DNA of 9,164 bases from Chryseobacterium gleum (GTDB taxonomy: Bacteria; Bacteroidota; Bacteroidia; Flavobacteriales_D; Crocinitomicaceae), in assembly GCA_943326315.2 (NCBI GenBank), contig CALPSU020000084.1:1-9164 (forward strand), in the 5' to 3' direction. The position numbers and the translations under genes are program-made. Below the pieces are notes generated by a model. The model saw only the letters and a program-made list of their open reading frames with translations. It searched no databases and was not told the DNA's origin. Positions 1-7,321 of the stretch are shown in pieces. How positions within the stretch are numbered: the stretch's first letter is position 1; each line of letters starts with the position of its first letter.

Positions 1-1899
1 AATAGCACTTTTACCAGACATATTTGGTCCGGTAATCATAATAATTTGTTGCGAATTACTATCTAAAAATACATCGTTCGAAATATACTCCTCCCCTACT
101 TTTAGTTGTTTTTCAATTACGGGATGTCTTCCTTCTTTAATATCAATTACAAATGAATCGTTTACATCAGGACGAGTATAATTATTTTGTTGAGCCACTT
201 GAGCAAATGAAACCAAGCAATCCAATTGAGAAATTAAAACCGCATTGAATTGAATTTGCTGAATATATTTCGCCATCGAAACTACTAATTCTTGAAAAAG
301 TCGAGATTCAATAGCGTAAATTTTCTCTTCAGCTCCTAAAATTTTTGTTTCGTATTCTTTCAATTCTGGTGTGATGTATCTTTCCGCATTCACTAATGTT
401 TGCTTACGAATCCATTCTTCTGGAACTTTGTCTTTATGTGTATTCGTAACCTCTAAATAATACCCATACACGTTATTATAAGAAATTTTCAAACTAGGAA
501 TTCCAGTTTTCTCAACTTCACGCTTTTGCATATCATCCAAGAAACTTTTTCCTAAAGATGAAACGGCTCTTAATTCGTCTAATTCTTCATTAAATCCGTT
601 TGCAATAACATATCCTTTCCCAACTTGAACAGCAGGATCTTCTATGATTGTTTTGGAAATAGCTTGAATTAATTCAGTGCAAGGATTTAATTGATCAGAT
701 AAATTCTTTAAAGATTTTACTTTCACAGAAGATAAAACTTCTCGAATTGGTTGAATTTGTTGAATTGTACGATTTAATTGAACAACTTCTCTCGGATTTA
801 CTCTTCCAACTGCAACTTTAGAAATCAAACGTTCTAAATCTCCGATGTCGTCTAAACGTTCGCTCAATTCATAAGAAACTTCTTCGTTTTCTTTTAAATA
901 AGCAACTGCATCTAAACGGTCTTTGATTGGTTTTTCATCTTTTAAAGGAAGTACCATCCATCGTTTCAACATCCTCCCTCCCATCGGAGTTCTAGTTCTG
1001 TCTAAAATATTGATTAATGTCGTAGCATTTTCGTGAGGAGAATGAATCAACTCCAAATTTCGAATTGTAAATCGATCCAACCAAACATATTTCTCTTCTT
1101 CAATTCTGGAAATCGTTGTAATATGCCCTAATTGACTATGTTCCGTTTCTGATAAATAATGGAGGATCGCTCCTGCAGCAATAATTCCTAAATTAATGTT
1201 ATCGATTCCAAACCCTTTTAAAGACTTAGTTTCAAAATGTTTGTTTAACGATTCATCTGCATAATCTTTTGTAAAAATCCAATCGTCTAGTTTGAAAGTA
1301 TAATATGCCGAACCGTGTGATTCTGTAAAATCTTTGCTTCTATTTTTTTGAAATAAAATTTCTTTTGGTTCGAAACCTTGAATCAATTTATCAATGTATT
1401 CTGTCGTACCTTGAGCAATCAAAAACTCACCCGTAGAAACATCTAAAAATGAAATTCCGTGTTCCTTTTTATCGAAATGAATAGCACACAAAAAATTATT
1501 TTTCTTTTGATCTAAAACTTGATCGTTATATGAAACTCCTGGCGTAACCAATTCTGTAACACCTCTTTTAACAATAGATTTTGTCAATTTAGGATCTTCC
1601 AATTGGTCACAAATAGCAACTCGTTGTCCGGCACGAACTAATTTTGGTAAATAGGTATCAACAGAATGGTGCGGAAAACCAGCCAATTCAATATAAGCAG
1701 CAGCACCATTCTTACGTTTTGTCAAAGTAATTCCTAAAATTTTAGACGCTTTTATAGCATCTTCACCAAAAGTCTCGTAAAAATCTCCCACTCGAAATAA
1801 TAGCATAGCATCAGGATGCTTTCTTTTAATTTCGTTGTATTGTTTCATTAAGGGAGTTTCAACGACTCCATTTACTTTTGTTTCCTTTTCTTTAGCCAA
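1..1899 (-). CDS. mutS: DNA mismatch repair protein MutS (N-terminal 633 residues; C-terminus beyond window)
   Basis: MutS binds mismatched or looped DNA as a clamp-like dimer and uses ATP to recruit MutL. The reading frame is open, without a stop, from 1899 to the window edge (633 codons). Near the N-terminus is the mismatch-recognition segment RVGDFYETFGEDA, in which F40-Y41-E42 is the Phe-x-Glu that stacks on the mismatch. The last visible residues are GPNMSGKSA (about 624-632), the MutS-specific Walker A loop. The rest of the ATPase (Walker B, signature loop, helix-turn-helix) lies outside the window. The start is taken as TTG at 1897-1899: an in-frame TAA (1909-1911) lies four codons upstream, the only ATG nearby (1846-1848) is 17 codons inside, and flavobacterial MutS proteins usually carry a short charged leader before PLMKQY. 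The gene is divergent from the methyltransferase gene at 2159. Identity is certain; the start is probable. Confidence 0.97.
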   Translation of the reverse strand, partial: MAKEKETKVNGVVETPLMKQYNEIKRKHPDAMLLFRVGDFYETFGEDAIKASKILGITLTKRKNGAAAYIELAGFPHHSVDTYLPKLVRAGQRVAICDQLEDPKLTKSIVKRGVTELVTPGVSYNDQVLDQKKNNFLCAIHFDKKEHGISFLDVSTGEFLIAQGTTEYIDKLIQGFEPKEILFQKNRSKDFTESHGSAYYTFKLDDWIFTKDYADESLNKHFETKSLKGFGIDNINLGIIAAGAILHYLSETEHSQLGHITTISRIEEEKYVWLDRFTIRNLELIHSPHENATTLINILDRTRTPMGGRMLKRWMVLPLKDEKPIKDRLDAVAYLKENEEVSYELSERLDDIGDLERLISKVAVGRVNPREVVQLNRTIQQIQPIREVLSSVKVKSLKNLSDQLNPCTELIQAISKTIIEDPAVQVGKGYVIANGFNEELDELRAVSSLGKSFLDDMQKREVEKTGIPSLKISYNNVYGYYLEVTNTHKDKVPEEWIRKQTLVNAERYITPELKEYETKILGAEEKIYAIESRLFQELVVSMAKYIQQIQFNAVLISQLDCLVSFAQVAQQNNYTRPDVNDSFVIDIKEGRHPVIEKQLKVGEEYISNDVFLDSNSQQIIMITGPNMSGKSAI

Positions 1900-1950
1900 A
1901 ACGAACGTTTATTTATTTCGATGTAAATGTAGAATCAAGTAGTGAAGTGA

Positions 1951-1980
1951 CAAAGATTTATAGGGGATTATTATTAACAA
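1951..1980 (-). promoter_or_regulatory. Candidate promoter for mutS (Bacteroidota type)
   Basis: Read on the minus strand, a TTG (1980-1978) is followed after 19 nt by AATCTTTG (1958-1951). This matches 7 of 8 positions of the Bacteroidota housekeeping -7 element TAnnTTTG, and the spacing is usual for the -33/-7 pair. Transcription would begin near 1945 and leave a leader of roughly 45 nt before the TTG start. This is motif matching only, in AT-rich DNA where chance matches are common. Confidence 0.4.
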
Positions 1981-2012
1981 TTCTTAGATCTTTTGTCGAA
2001 GAATTTTATGCC

Positions 2013-2119
2013 TTCCCCCTTTGGAGGGGGATTAAGGGGGAGGATAAATTATTTAAAGTTTAGGTGTTGATTTTCGATAATTTCAATCTCTCCTCCCCCT
2101 GCCCCCTCCAAAGGGGGAA
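2013..2119. repeat. Long nested G/C-rich inverted repeat between divergent genes
   Basis: The left arm is 2013-2044 and the right arm is 2091-2119, separated by a 46-nt AT-rich spacer. The outer 18 bp, containing CCCCCTTTGGAGGGGG, pair perfectly. They are followed by a small internal bulge (ATTAA against CA) and then 9 more paired bases (GGGGGAGGA). Each arm is itself a small hairpin, CCCCCT/AGGGGG around a TTGG or CCAA loop, so the element can fold as one long stem or two short ones. The composition is strikingly unlike the surroundings. From memory, similar C5/G5 intergenic hairpins recur in Flavobacteriales genomes, so this is probably one copy of a dispersed non-coding repeat. It lies upstream of both flanking genes, so a simple terminator role for them is unlikely. 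Confidence 0.9.
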
Positions 2120-2146
2120 ACACATATATCCAATAAATAAAAATAC

Positions 2147-2154
2147 TATATTCG
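2147..2154 (+). promoter_or_regulatory. Possible -7 promoter element of the methyltransferase gene
   Basis: TATATTCG matches 7 of 8 positions of TAnnTTTG and ends four bases before the ATG at 2159. Transcription would then start at or almost at the start codon, giving a leaderless or nearly leaderless mRNA. No TTG is seen at the expected -33 distance, so support is weak. Confidence 0.3.
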
Positions 2155-2158
2155 TGCT

Positions 2159-2689
2159 ATGAACAAAAAATTAAAACTTTGGGAATTGGACCGAGTGTCT
2201 GAAGAGGAATTTAAACAACAACCGAAATTCCCTATTATTGTAATTTTAGATAATATTCGAAGTTTGAATAACATTGGTTCATTTTTCAGAACCTCAGATG
2301 CTTTCAATGTAGAGAAAATCTATTTATGTGGAATAACAGCTACTCCACCTCATCGTGACATTCAAAAAACAGCTTTGGGAGCTACTGAATCCATGGAATG
2401 GGAACATAAAATCTCAACACTTGATCTTGTAAATGAATTAAAGTCACAAAACATAAAAATTTGCAGTATTGAACAAGCTGTGAAAACTACCTTTTTACAG
2501 GATGTCCCTTCTTTACCTGAAGGGAAATACGCTTTGATATTTGGAAATGAGGTTGATGGAGTTGATCAATCCGTAATTGATGCTTCAGATTATATTATAG
2601 AAATACCTCAATTTGGTACAAAACATAGTTTAAATGTGAGTGTTTGCGCTGGGGCCGTTTTATGGGAATTTGCAAAACGAAATATTTAA
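2159..2689 (+). CDS. SpoU/TrmH-family RNA 2'-O-methyltransferase
   Basis: This is a complete 176-residue SPOUT methyltransferase that probably transfers a methyl group from S-adenosylmethionine to a ribose 2'-OH in tRNA or rRNA. All three SpoU motifs are visible. Motif 1 is LNNIGSFFRTSDAF (about 36-49, with N38, G40 and the catalytic-type R44). Motif 2 is IFGNEVDGV (127-135). Motif 3 is SLNVSVCAGAVLWE (157-170), which forms the trefoil-knot AdoMet site. The protein is about the size of the minimal catalytic domain, and there is no room for an L30e-like N-terminal RNA-binding domain such as RlmB has. The ATG is supported by an in-frame TAA at 2138-2140, seven codons upstream. It is divergent from mutS and convergent with the ATPase gene, so it is probably transcribed alone. 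The family is certain, but the modified RNA and position cannot be read from the sequence. Confidence 0.93.
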   Translation: MNKKLKLWELDRVSEEEFKQQPKFPIIVILDNIRSLNNIGSFFRTSDAFNVEKIYLCGITATPPHRDIQKTALGATESMEWEHKISTLDLVNELKSQNIKICSIEQAVKTTFLQDVPSLPEGKYALIFGNEVDGVDQSVIDASDYIIEIPQFGTKHSLNVSVCAGAVLWEFAKRNI

Positions 2690-2730
2690 ATTTAGAGACG
2701 CGATACATCACTTTTCTAAATTTATATATT
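2681..2730. terminator. Shared AT-rich hairpin between convergent genes
   Basis: Arms 2681-2696 and 2715-2730 are reverse complements at 15 of 16 positions, around an 18-nt loop. The inner 10 bp (TTAAATTTAGA side) are uninterrupted. The left arm contains the methyltransferase TAA (2687-2689) and the right arm contains the ATPase TAA (2722-2724). This is the only structure in the 32-bp convergent gap, so it may act as a weak bidirectional terminator or block antisense read-through. The stem is very A/T-rich and has no clear U-tract, so termination is not assured. Confidence 0.5.
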
Positions 2731-5238
2731 CCTATATCGTTTAAAAAACCAAATCTTCAACAAATCTGCTGTTAGTATATACATTGCTACAATAGAAAGC
2801 ATTATTCCAAGATTAAACATTGGCAGAGGAACCAAACCTACTTCTTTTGCTATTGACAAATAAGGTAAAGCTATGGTCAATATTAAACCTATGACGCTTA
2901 AAATAAATAAATATTTCCCTGGCTTACTTTTGAAAAAAGCTTTATGCGTTCGTACAATGAACAATATAAATAGCTCAGTTAAGACAGATTCGACAAACCA
3001 TCCCGTTTGAAAATCAGACTCTTTAACTCTTAAACCATAGTATAAGATCAAAAATGTTAGTACGTCAAAAATGGAACTATGTAAACCAAAAATGAACATG
3101 TACTTTCTAATCACTTTCAAATCCCACTTACCTCCTCTTTCTAATCTTTCTTCATCCACATTATCAGACGCAATTGTCAGATATGGAAAGTCTGTAATAA
3201 AATTCGTTAATAAAATTTGCTTAGGCAGCATTGGTAAAAAAGGTAAAATTAAAGACGCAATAGCCACGCTAAACATATTCCCAAAAGTAGCACCTGTATT
3301 AATGAAAATATATTTTAAAGTGTTTGAAAATGTTTTCCGACCTTCTTTTATACCATCAATCAATACAGATAAATCTTTTTCCATCAATACAAAATCTGCC
3401 GCCTCTCTCGCTACATCTACAGCATTTTCAACAGAAATACCAATGTCAGCAGCATTCAAAGCTGAAACGTCATTTATCCCATCTCCCATATAAGCAACAG
3501 TAAATGTTTTTCTTAGAGAATGGATTATTCTTTCCTTTTGCTGAGGTTCTACTTCGCAAAAAATATGAGTATCCTTTACTTTATGAATAAGTGCTTCAGG
3601 TGATATTGATAATAAATCTTTTCCAGTCATTACAATTGGATTCTTTATACCAATACTCTTGCCTATTGACATCGCGACATTTCTATTGTCACCAGTTATT
3701 ATTTTTAAATCAACGTGTAATTTTTTTAATTCTTCTATTGTTTCTATTATTCCTAATTTAACAGGATCTTGTAATAATATAAATCCCGCGAAAATCATTT
3801 CAACTTCATCTTCTTTTACAATCTTTCTATTTGTTATTTCTTTGTAACAAACTGCTATTGTCCGAAATCCATTCTTACCGTATTCTTCAAATAAATTTTC
3901 AATTTTTTCTTTACACATTAAAAATGGCAAAAACTGATTATCTGACATTCGAACCGAGGTACATGTTCCAATTATTTCAGTAAAAGCTCCTTTTGAAATT
4001 AGTAGTTTTTTAGAGTCTGTTTCAACAGCAATACTTAGACGTTTACGAATAAAATCATACGGTATTTCTCCAATTCTATCCGTATTAGACTTATCTAATA
4101 CAACTAAATTCTTTAGTGCTTCATCAATTGGGTTTGTATAACCAGTTTCAAATTTCGCATTCCAAAAAGACAACAATTTAACAAAATCACTTTCTACTCC
4201 TTCAGAATCATAAATGTGATTTACAACAATAGCACCTTCCGTTATTGTTCCTGTTTTATCTGTACATAATAAATCTACTTCTCCTAAATTTTGAATGGAT
4301 GATAGTCGCTTTACAATTACTTTTTTTGCTAATAATCGTTTAGCCCCTTCACTCATCGCAATTGTACTAATTGCAGGAAGTAATTCAGGGGCCATCCCAA
4401 CAGCCAAAGCCAAAGCAAATAATGCCGATTCAATAATGCTATTGTGATTTAATAAATTTACAATTAGAATAAAAGAGGATAATACAAGCGTTATTTTCAT
4501 TAAGAAAAAACCAAAATCTTTTATCCCTTTTTCAAAAGTTGTCTCAACATTTTTATTCGAACTGTCAATAATATTCTCGAAAATTGTGTTTTTCCCTGTA
4601 TTTATAACTAAAGCTTTTGCCGTTCCACTCACACAATTTGTTCCTTTCCATAGACAATTTGTTCGTTTTGCTAAAAGTGTGTTCTCATTTAAAATACCAT
4701 TTTCTTTTCTTACTGGGAATGACTCTCCGGTTAAACTTGCTTCATTAACATTTAATTCATTTGACTGAATAATCAAACAATCGGAAGGAATAATGTCTCC
4801 AGCTTTTAAAATAATAACATCTCCTGGAACAATAATAGATAACTCAATCTCATTCGGAATTCCATCTCTCAAAACTAAACTTTTAAGAGAAATCATTGAT
4901 TGCAGCTTTTCTACAACCCTTCCAGCTTTCCTTTCCTGAAAAAAACTTAAAATACCAGTAGAAAGTAATATGAATGATATGATAAATACATCCGAAGTAT
5001 CGCCCAAAAAAGAAGATAAAATTACTGCCCCAATTAATAATAACATCAAAGGACTTTTATATTGACCTAGAAATAAAGCAAGGTCTTTTTGAAAGTGATT
5101 CTTTACTTTATTCGAAGCATTATCCGGACTTAATAGTTCTAATGCTTCAACTTGTGTTAAACCATTTTCAGAACTATTTAAGGTATTATACCAAAAATCA
5201 GTATCAAAATTCCAAAATATTTTATTTTCGGGTATCAT
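2722..5238 (-). CDS. mgtA: P-type ATPase, magnesium-translocating (MgtA/MgtB-like, class IIIB)
   Basis: This is a complete 838-residue inner-membrane cation pump. Its order is an N-terminal cation-ATPase domain, TM1-2 (about 60-100), the actuator loop with TGES (170-173), and TM3-4 with the ion-site motif APELLP (283-288). Then come the phosphorylation site DKTGT (327-331), KGA in the nucleotide domain (416-418), TGDN (515-518) and GDGIND (585-590), followed by TM5-10. Class IIIB is suggested by the PELLP motif where MgtA has PEMLP, by the segment VIVKRLSSIQNLG before the phosphorylation site, by DNVDEE after TM6 (692-697), and by SSIFDVLTF in TM7. MgtA/MgtB take up Mg2+ into the cytoplasm with the gradient. 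The protein is about 60 residues shorter than E. coli MgtA (898), mostly at the N-terminus. The ATG at 5238 follows an in-frame TAA two codons upstream. No partner gene is adjacent. P-type ATPase identity is certain; Mg2+ specificity is inferred. Confidence 0.88.
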   Translation of the reverse strand: MIPENKIFWNFDTDFWYNTLNSSENGLTQVEALELLSPDNASNKVKNHFQKDLALFLGQYKSPLMLLLIGAVILSSFLGDTSDVFIISFILLSTGILSFFQERKAGRVVEKLQSMISLKSLVLRDGIPNEIELSIIVPGDVIILKAGDIIPSDCLIIQSNELNVNEASLTGESFPVRKENGILNENTLLAKRTNCLWKGTNCVSGTAKALVINTGKNTIFENIIDSSNKNVETTFEKGIKDFGFFLMKITLVLSSFILIVNLLNHNSIIESALFALALAVGMAPELLPAISTIAMSEGAKRLLAKKVIVKRLSSIQNLGEVDLLCTDKTGTITEGAIVVNHIYDSEGVESDFVKLLSFWNAKFETGYTNPIDEALKNLVVLDKSNTDRIGEIPYDFIRKRLSIAVETDSKKLLISKGAFTEIIGTCTSVRMSDNQFLPFLMCKEKIENLFEEYGKNGFRTIAVCYKEITNRKIVKEDEVEMIFAGFILLQDPVKLGIIETIEELKKLHVDLKIITGDNRNVAMSIGKSIGIKNPIVMTGKDLLSISPEALIHKVKDTHIFCEVEPQQKERIIHSLRKTFTVAYMGDGINDVSALNAADIGISVENAVDVAREAADFVLMEKDLSVLIDGIKEGRKTFSNTLKYIFINTGATFGNMFSVAIASLILPFLPMLPKQILLTNFITDFPYLTIASDNVDEERLERGGKWDLKVIRKYMFIFGLHSSIFDVLTFLILYYGLRVKESDFQTGWFVESVLTELFILFIVRTHKAFFKSKPGKYLFILSVIGLILTIALPYLSIAKEVGLVPLPMFNLGIMLSIVAMYILTADLLKIWFFKRYRNI

Positions 5239-5361
5239 TATTTAATTTAATAAAATCTGAATAAAATAATCCGTTTCAGATAAGCGTAAATTTAGAACAA
5301 AATCAATTTAGTTTTAAGATGAATGTCAGTTCCTTTTAAGATTTAACAAAAAATTATAAAA

Positions 5362-5475
5362 TTACTCGATGTTCTTATATCCGATTTGTTTTTTCTCTTT
5401 GATTTGTTTTTCTTTTGAATCTTTCTTCAATAAATAATTGATAGCTTCGAAAACATCATCAAATTTTAGACTGAG
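5362..5475 (-). pseudogene. C-terminal remnant of a lost protein, possibly ORF6N type
   Basis: Read on the minus strand, 37 sense codons lie between an in-frame TAG (5476-5478) and TAA (5362-5364), with no plausible start codon. The peptide is protein-like: a helix-like FDDVFEAINYLLKK, then a Lys/Glu-rich linker, then KKQIGYKNIE before the stop. From memory, this pattern (a short helix, a charged linker and a terminal R/K-K-x-IGF/Y) resembles the end of Bacteroidota ORF6N-domain DNA-binding proteins, a phage-derived family common in accessory DNA. Nothing upstream restores the ORF6N domain in any minus-strand frame, so only the tail would remain. The family assignment is tentative; that this is a coding relic is more likely than not. 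Confidence 0.45.
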
Positions 5476-5523
5476 CTAATGTCGAAGTGCTGTTTATAGT
5501 ATTTTAGTTCCTATTGTTTTATT

Positions 5524-5592
5524 TCATTTCCTAGACACCAATAAATATGAGATAACTGTTATAACCGCTATGAGAATTGAAAATTTTAAAAT
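5524..5592 (-). pseudogene. Short hydrophobic open stretch, possible membrane-segment relic
   Basis: Minus-strand codons between an in-frame TGA (5593-5595) and TGA (5524-5526) read ILKFSILIAVITVISYLLVSRK. This looks like one transmembrane helix ending in positively charged residues. There is no ATG, GTG or TTG early in the frame, so it is not an intact gene. It may be the end of a lost small membrane protein, or simply AT-rich DNA that happens to encode hydrophobic residues. Confidence 0.2.
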
Positions 5593-5611
5593 TCAAGATA
5601 ATCAGTAATTG

Positions 5612-5638
5612 AAAAGGTTCCATTTTGGAGCCTTTTTT
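5612..5638 (-). terminator. Intrinsic terminator after the MBOAT gene
   Basis: A 10-bp stem (5612-5621 with 5627-5636, one T/G wobble) encloses a 5-nt loop. Read on the minus strand, the hairpin GGCTCC-AAAAT-GGAACC is followed by TTTTC and begins about 20 nt after the acyltransferase stop codon, so it should end that operon. On the plus strand the same hairpin runs into TTTTTT, so it could also act bidirectionally, although no intact plus-strand gene leads into it. Confidence 0.75.
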
Positions 5639-5656
5639 AATTTAAATACCTATCCT

Positions 5657-7318
5657 TCAATATAAAAAGTAGACAAATCCTCTAGATTCATCTGAAACCG
5701 CTTGATATATTAATATTACAATTACCGCTACTGAAAAAGCTTGTAAATACATTGGCATTTTTGCAAATAAGTCTTCATACAAGGCTTTTGTTTGTTTTGG
5801 AAGCCAATGAATAACAAAACCCAATACCATAATAATAAAGACTACCTGATACGTAGAAATAACTTTTAAGAAAGTTGGCATATTAAATCCAAATCCATTC
5901 CAAATATGATGTAAGAATGCAATTGGTTTTTTATCCTCTTGCATGATGAACCAAATTCGAGTAAAAGTGATAAAGTTGAAAGTGATAAATATTTTCCAAA
6001 AATGAGTGAGTTTACCAATTTTGTTTTCATACGGACTCACCTTTTTCCAATAGTTATAAAGAATTAATGCTAAACCATTCATTGTGCCCCAAACTACAAA
6101 ATTTACACTTGGACCATGCCACAAACCTCCTACTACCATCGTTATTAATAAGTTCAAATCGCGATGAACATATTTATTTATTTTTGGATAAAAGATAACT
6201 CCTAGAATATAGAATGAAGTGATTCCGATGTAAATAAAAATCAATTCATACCATTGGGTAATGAAAATTAAAAAGATGAAAATCAAAAATGTACTTACGT
6301 AAGTTCCCCAACCTCCGGTTTTATTTCCTCCCAAGGGAATGTATAAATAATTTCTAAGCCAAGCTCCTAAAGATCTATGCCATCTTCTCCAGAAATCTGC
6401 AACATTGATTGCTTTGTATGGTGAGTTAAAATTTTGAAATAATCGGAACCCCATTAATCTTGAAACACCTGATGCAATATCAGTATATCCAGAAAAATCT
6501 CCATAAATCTGCAATGAATAAGCCCACATTGCAATGACTCCAACAAAACCAGGATAAGCTTCTGGAGTATCGACAATTTTATCCACGAAATGGGCTGCAA
6601 TATAATCTGCAATTACTAATTTCTTAATTAGTCCTTTTACAATTTGAATAACAGACCAACTAAAATCATCTTTAGTAAGAGAATAAGGCTTATTTATTTG
6701 AGGAATAAAATCTTTCGCTCTAGCTATTGGACCTAATAAAATGTGAGGAAAAAAGGTAATGAAAAAAGAATATTCAAAAAAGTTTTTAACTGGTTCAATT
6801 TCCTTTCGAAAAACGTCAACTATGTAACTTATACTTTGAAATGTAAAGAAAGAAACACCCGCTGGAATAATAATTTTATCGACTAAGGAACCTGATCCTG
6901 TGAAACCACTTGTCCATTGTGCAAAATAATTCAGTGATTTATAATCCGTATGAAACATTGCATTAAAAGACTCCGTGAAAAAGAATGCGTATTTGAAATA
7001 ACCTAAAATAAATAAGTTTAATATAACCGAAGAAATCATTACTATCTTCTTCTTGGTTGATGAATGTGAATTAAAAATCCATTTTGCCGAGAGGTAATTT
7101 AGCAAAATTGAAAACGAAAGAATTAAAACAGATGCTCCTGAAGTTTTGAAATAAAAGAATAAACCAATTACAGTAAAAAAAATTGTTTTGATTAATTTAT
7201 GCTTATGCAACAAAGAAAAAACGGTCATCACAATAAGAAAGAATAGCCAAAAATCCAATTGGGTAAAACTTATCCCAAAACCATGTCCGCTTTTAAAAGA
7301 AAATAACCGCTCTAACAT
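5657..7318 (-). CDS. MBOAT-family membrane O-acyltransferase (AlgI/PatA/DltB-like)
   Basis: This is a complete 553-residue multi-pass membrane protein, close to AlgI in size. MBOAT proteins of this branch take an acyl group, usually acetyl, from a cytoplasmic donor and pass it across the inner membrane to a periplasmic partner that modifies a polysaccharide or peptidoglycan. The hallmarks are in the expected order: PAGVSFFTFQSISY (152-165), FFPHILLGPIARAKDFI (189-205), DFSGYTDIASG (274-284), the conserved DFWRRWHRSLGAWLRNYLYI block (308-327), and LWHGPSVNFVVWG (399-411) with the presumed catalytic His401. Hydrophobic helices fill the remainder. It is the last gene of the operon: three bases after the second SGNH gene it begins, in the same frame, directly behind tandem stops TAG-TAA. 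A terminator follows its TGA. The two SGNH neighbours support a role in envelope-glycan O-acylation; the acceptor is unknown. Confidence 0.93.
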   Translation of the reverse strand: MLERLFSFKSGHGFGISFTQLDFWLFFLIVMTVFSLLHKHKLIKTIFFTVIGLFFYFKTSGASVLILSFSILLNYLSAKWIFNSHSSTKKKIVMISSVILNLFILGYFKYAFFFTESFNAMFHTDYKSLNYFAQWTSGFTGSGSLVDKIIIPAGVSFFTFQSISYIVDVFRKEIEPVKNFFEYSFFITFFPHILLGPIARAKDFIPQINKPYSLTKDDFSWSVIQIVKGLIKKLVIADYIAAHFVDKIVDTPEAYPGFVGVIAMWAYSLQIYGDFSGYTDIASGVSRLMGFRLFQNFNSPYKAINVADFWRRWHRSLGAWLRNYLYIPLGGNKTGGWGTYVSTFLIFIFLIFITQWYELIFIYIGITSFYILGVIFYPKINKYVHRDLNLLITMVVGGLWHGPSVNFVVWGTMNGLALILYNYWKKVSPYENKIGKLTHFWKIFITFNFITFTRIWFIMQEDKKPIAFLHHIWNGFGFNMPTFLKVISTYQVVFIIMVLGFVIHWLPKQTKALYEDLFAKMPMYLQAFSVAVIVILIYQAVSDESRGFVYFLY

Positions 7319-7321
7319 TTA

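Larger units (their letters stand above)
5239..5656. other. 418-bp region without an intact gene, upstream of the P-type ATPase
   Basis: The region separates the ATPase start from the end of the acyltransferase operon. From left to right it holds about 120 bp of AT-rich leader or promoter DNA for the ATPase, where I find no convincing TTG/TAnnTTTG pair and no recognisable riboswitch. Next come a decayed coding tail (5362-5475), a short hydrophobic open stretch without a start codon (5524-5592) and an intrinsic terminator (5612-5638). The two coding scraps suggest that at least one gene has been lost here. Confidence 0.6.

Noticed and set aside
3071..3493. 140-codon open frame on the plus strand
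   Set aside because: It lies wholly inside and antisense to the P-type ATPase, opposite its conserved C-terminal half, and reads as low-complexity reverse-strand sequence with no recognisable domain.
3659..3847. 62-codon plus-strand frame
   Set aside because: Antisense shadow of the ATPase nucleotide-binding region; Ile/Ser/Phe-rich with no motif.
4586..4768. 60-codon plus-strand frame
   Set aside because: Antisense shadow of the ATPase actuator domain.
2722..5238. Calcium-type (class II) P-type ATPase
   Set aside because: The PELLP motif, the DNVDEE segment after TM6 and the SSIFDVLTF stretch fit the magnesium class better, although ion specificity is not proven.
5383..5413. Direct repeat GATTTGTTTTT at 18-nt spacing
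   Set aside because: It corresponds to the repeated KEKQI/KEKKQI codons in the charged tail of the relic. It is too short and AT-rich to call a functional repeat.
5480..5608. Plus-strand open stretch of 42 codons leading into the hairpin at 5612-5638
   Set aside because: The only ATG (5570) gives 12 residues, the rest has no start codon, and it overlaps the hydrophobic minus-strand relic. The terminator is explained by the minus-strand operon.
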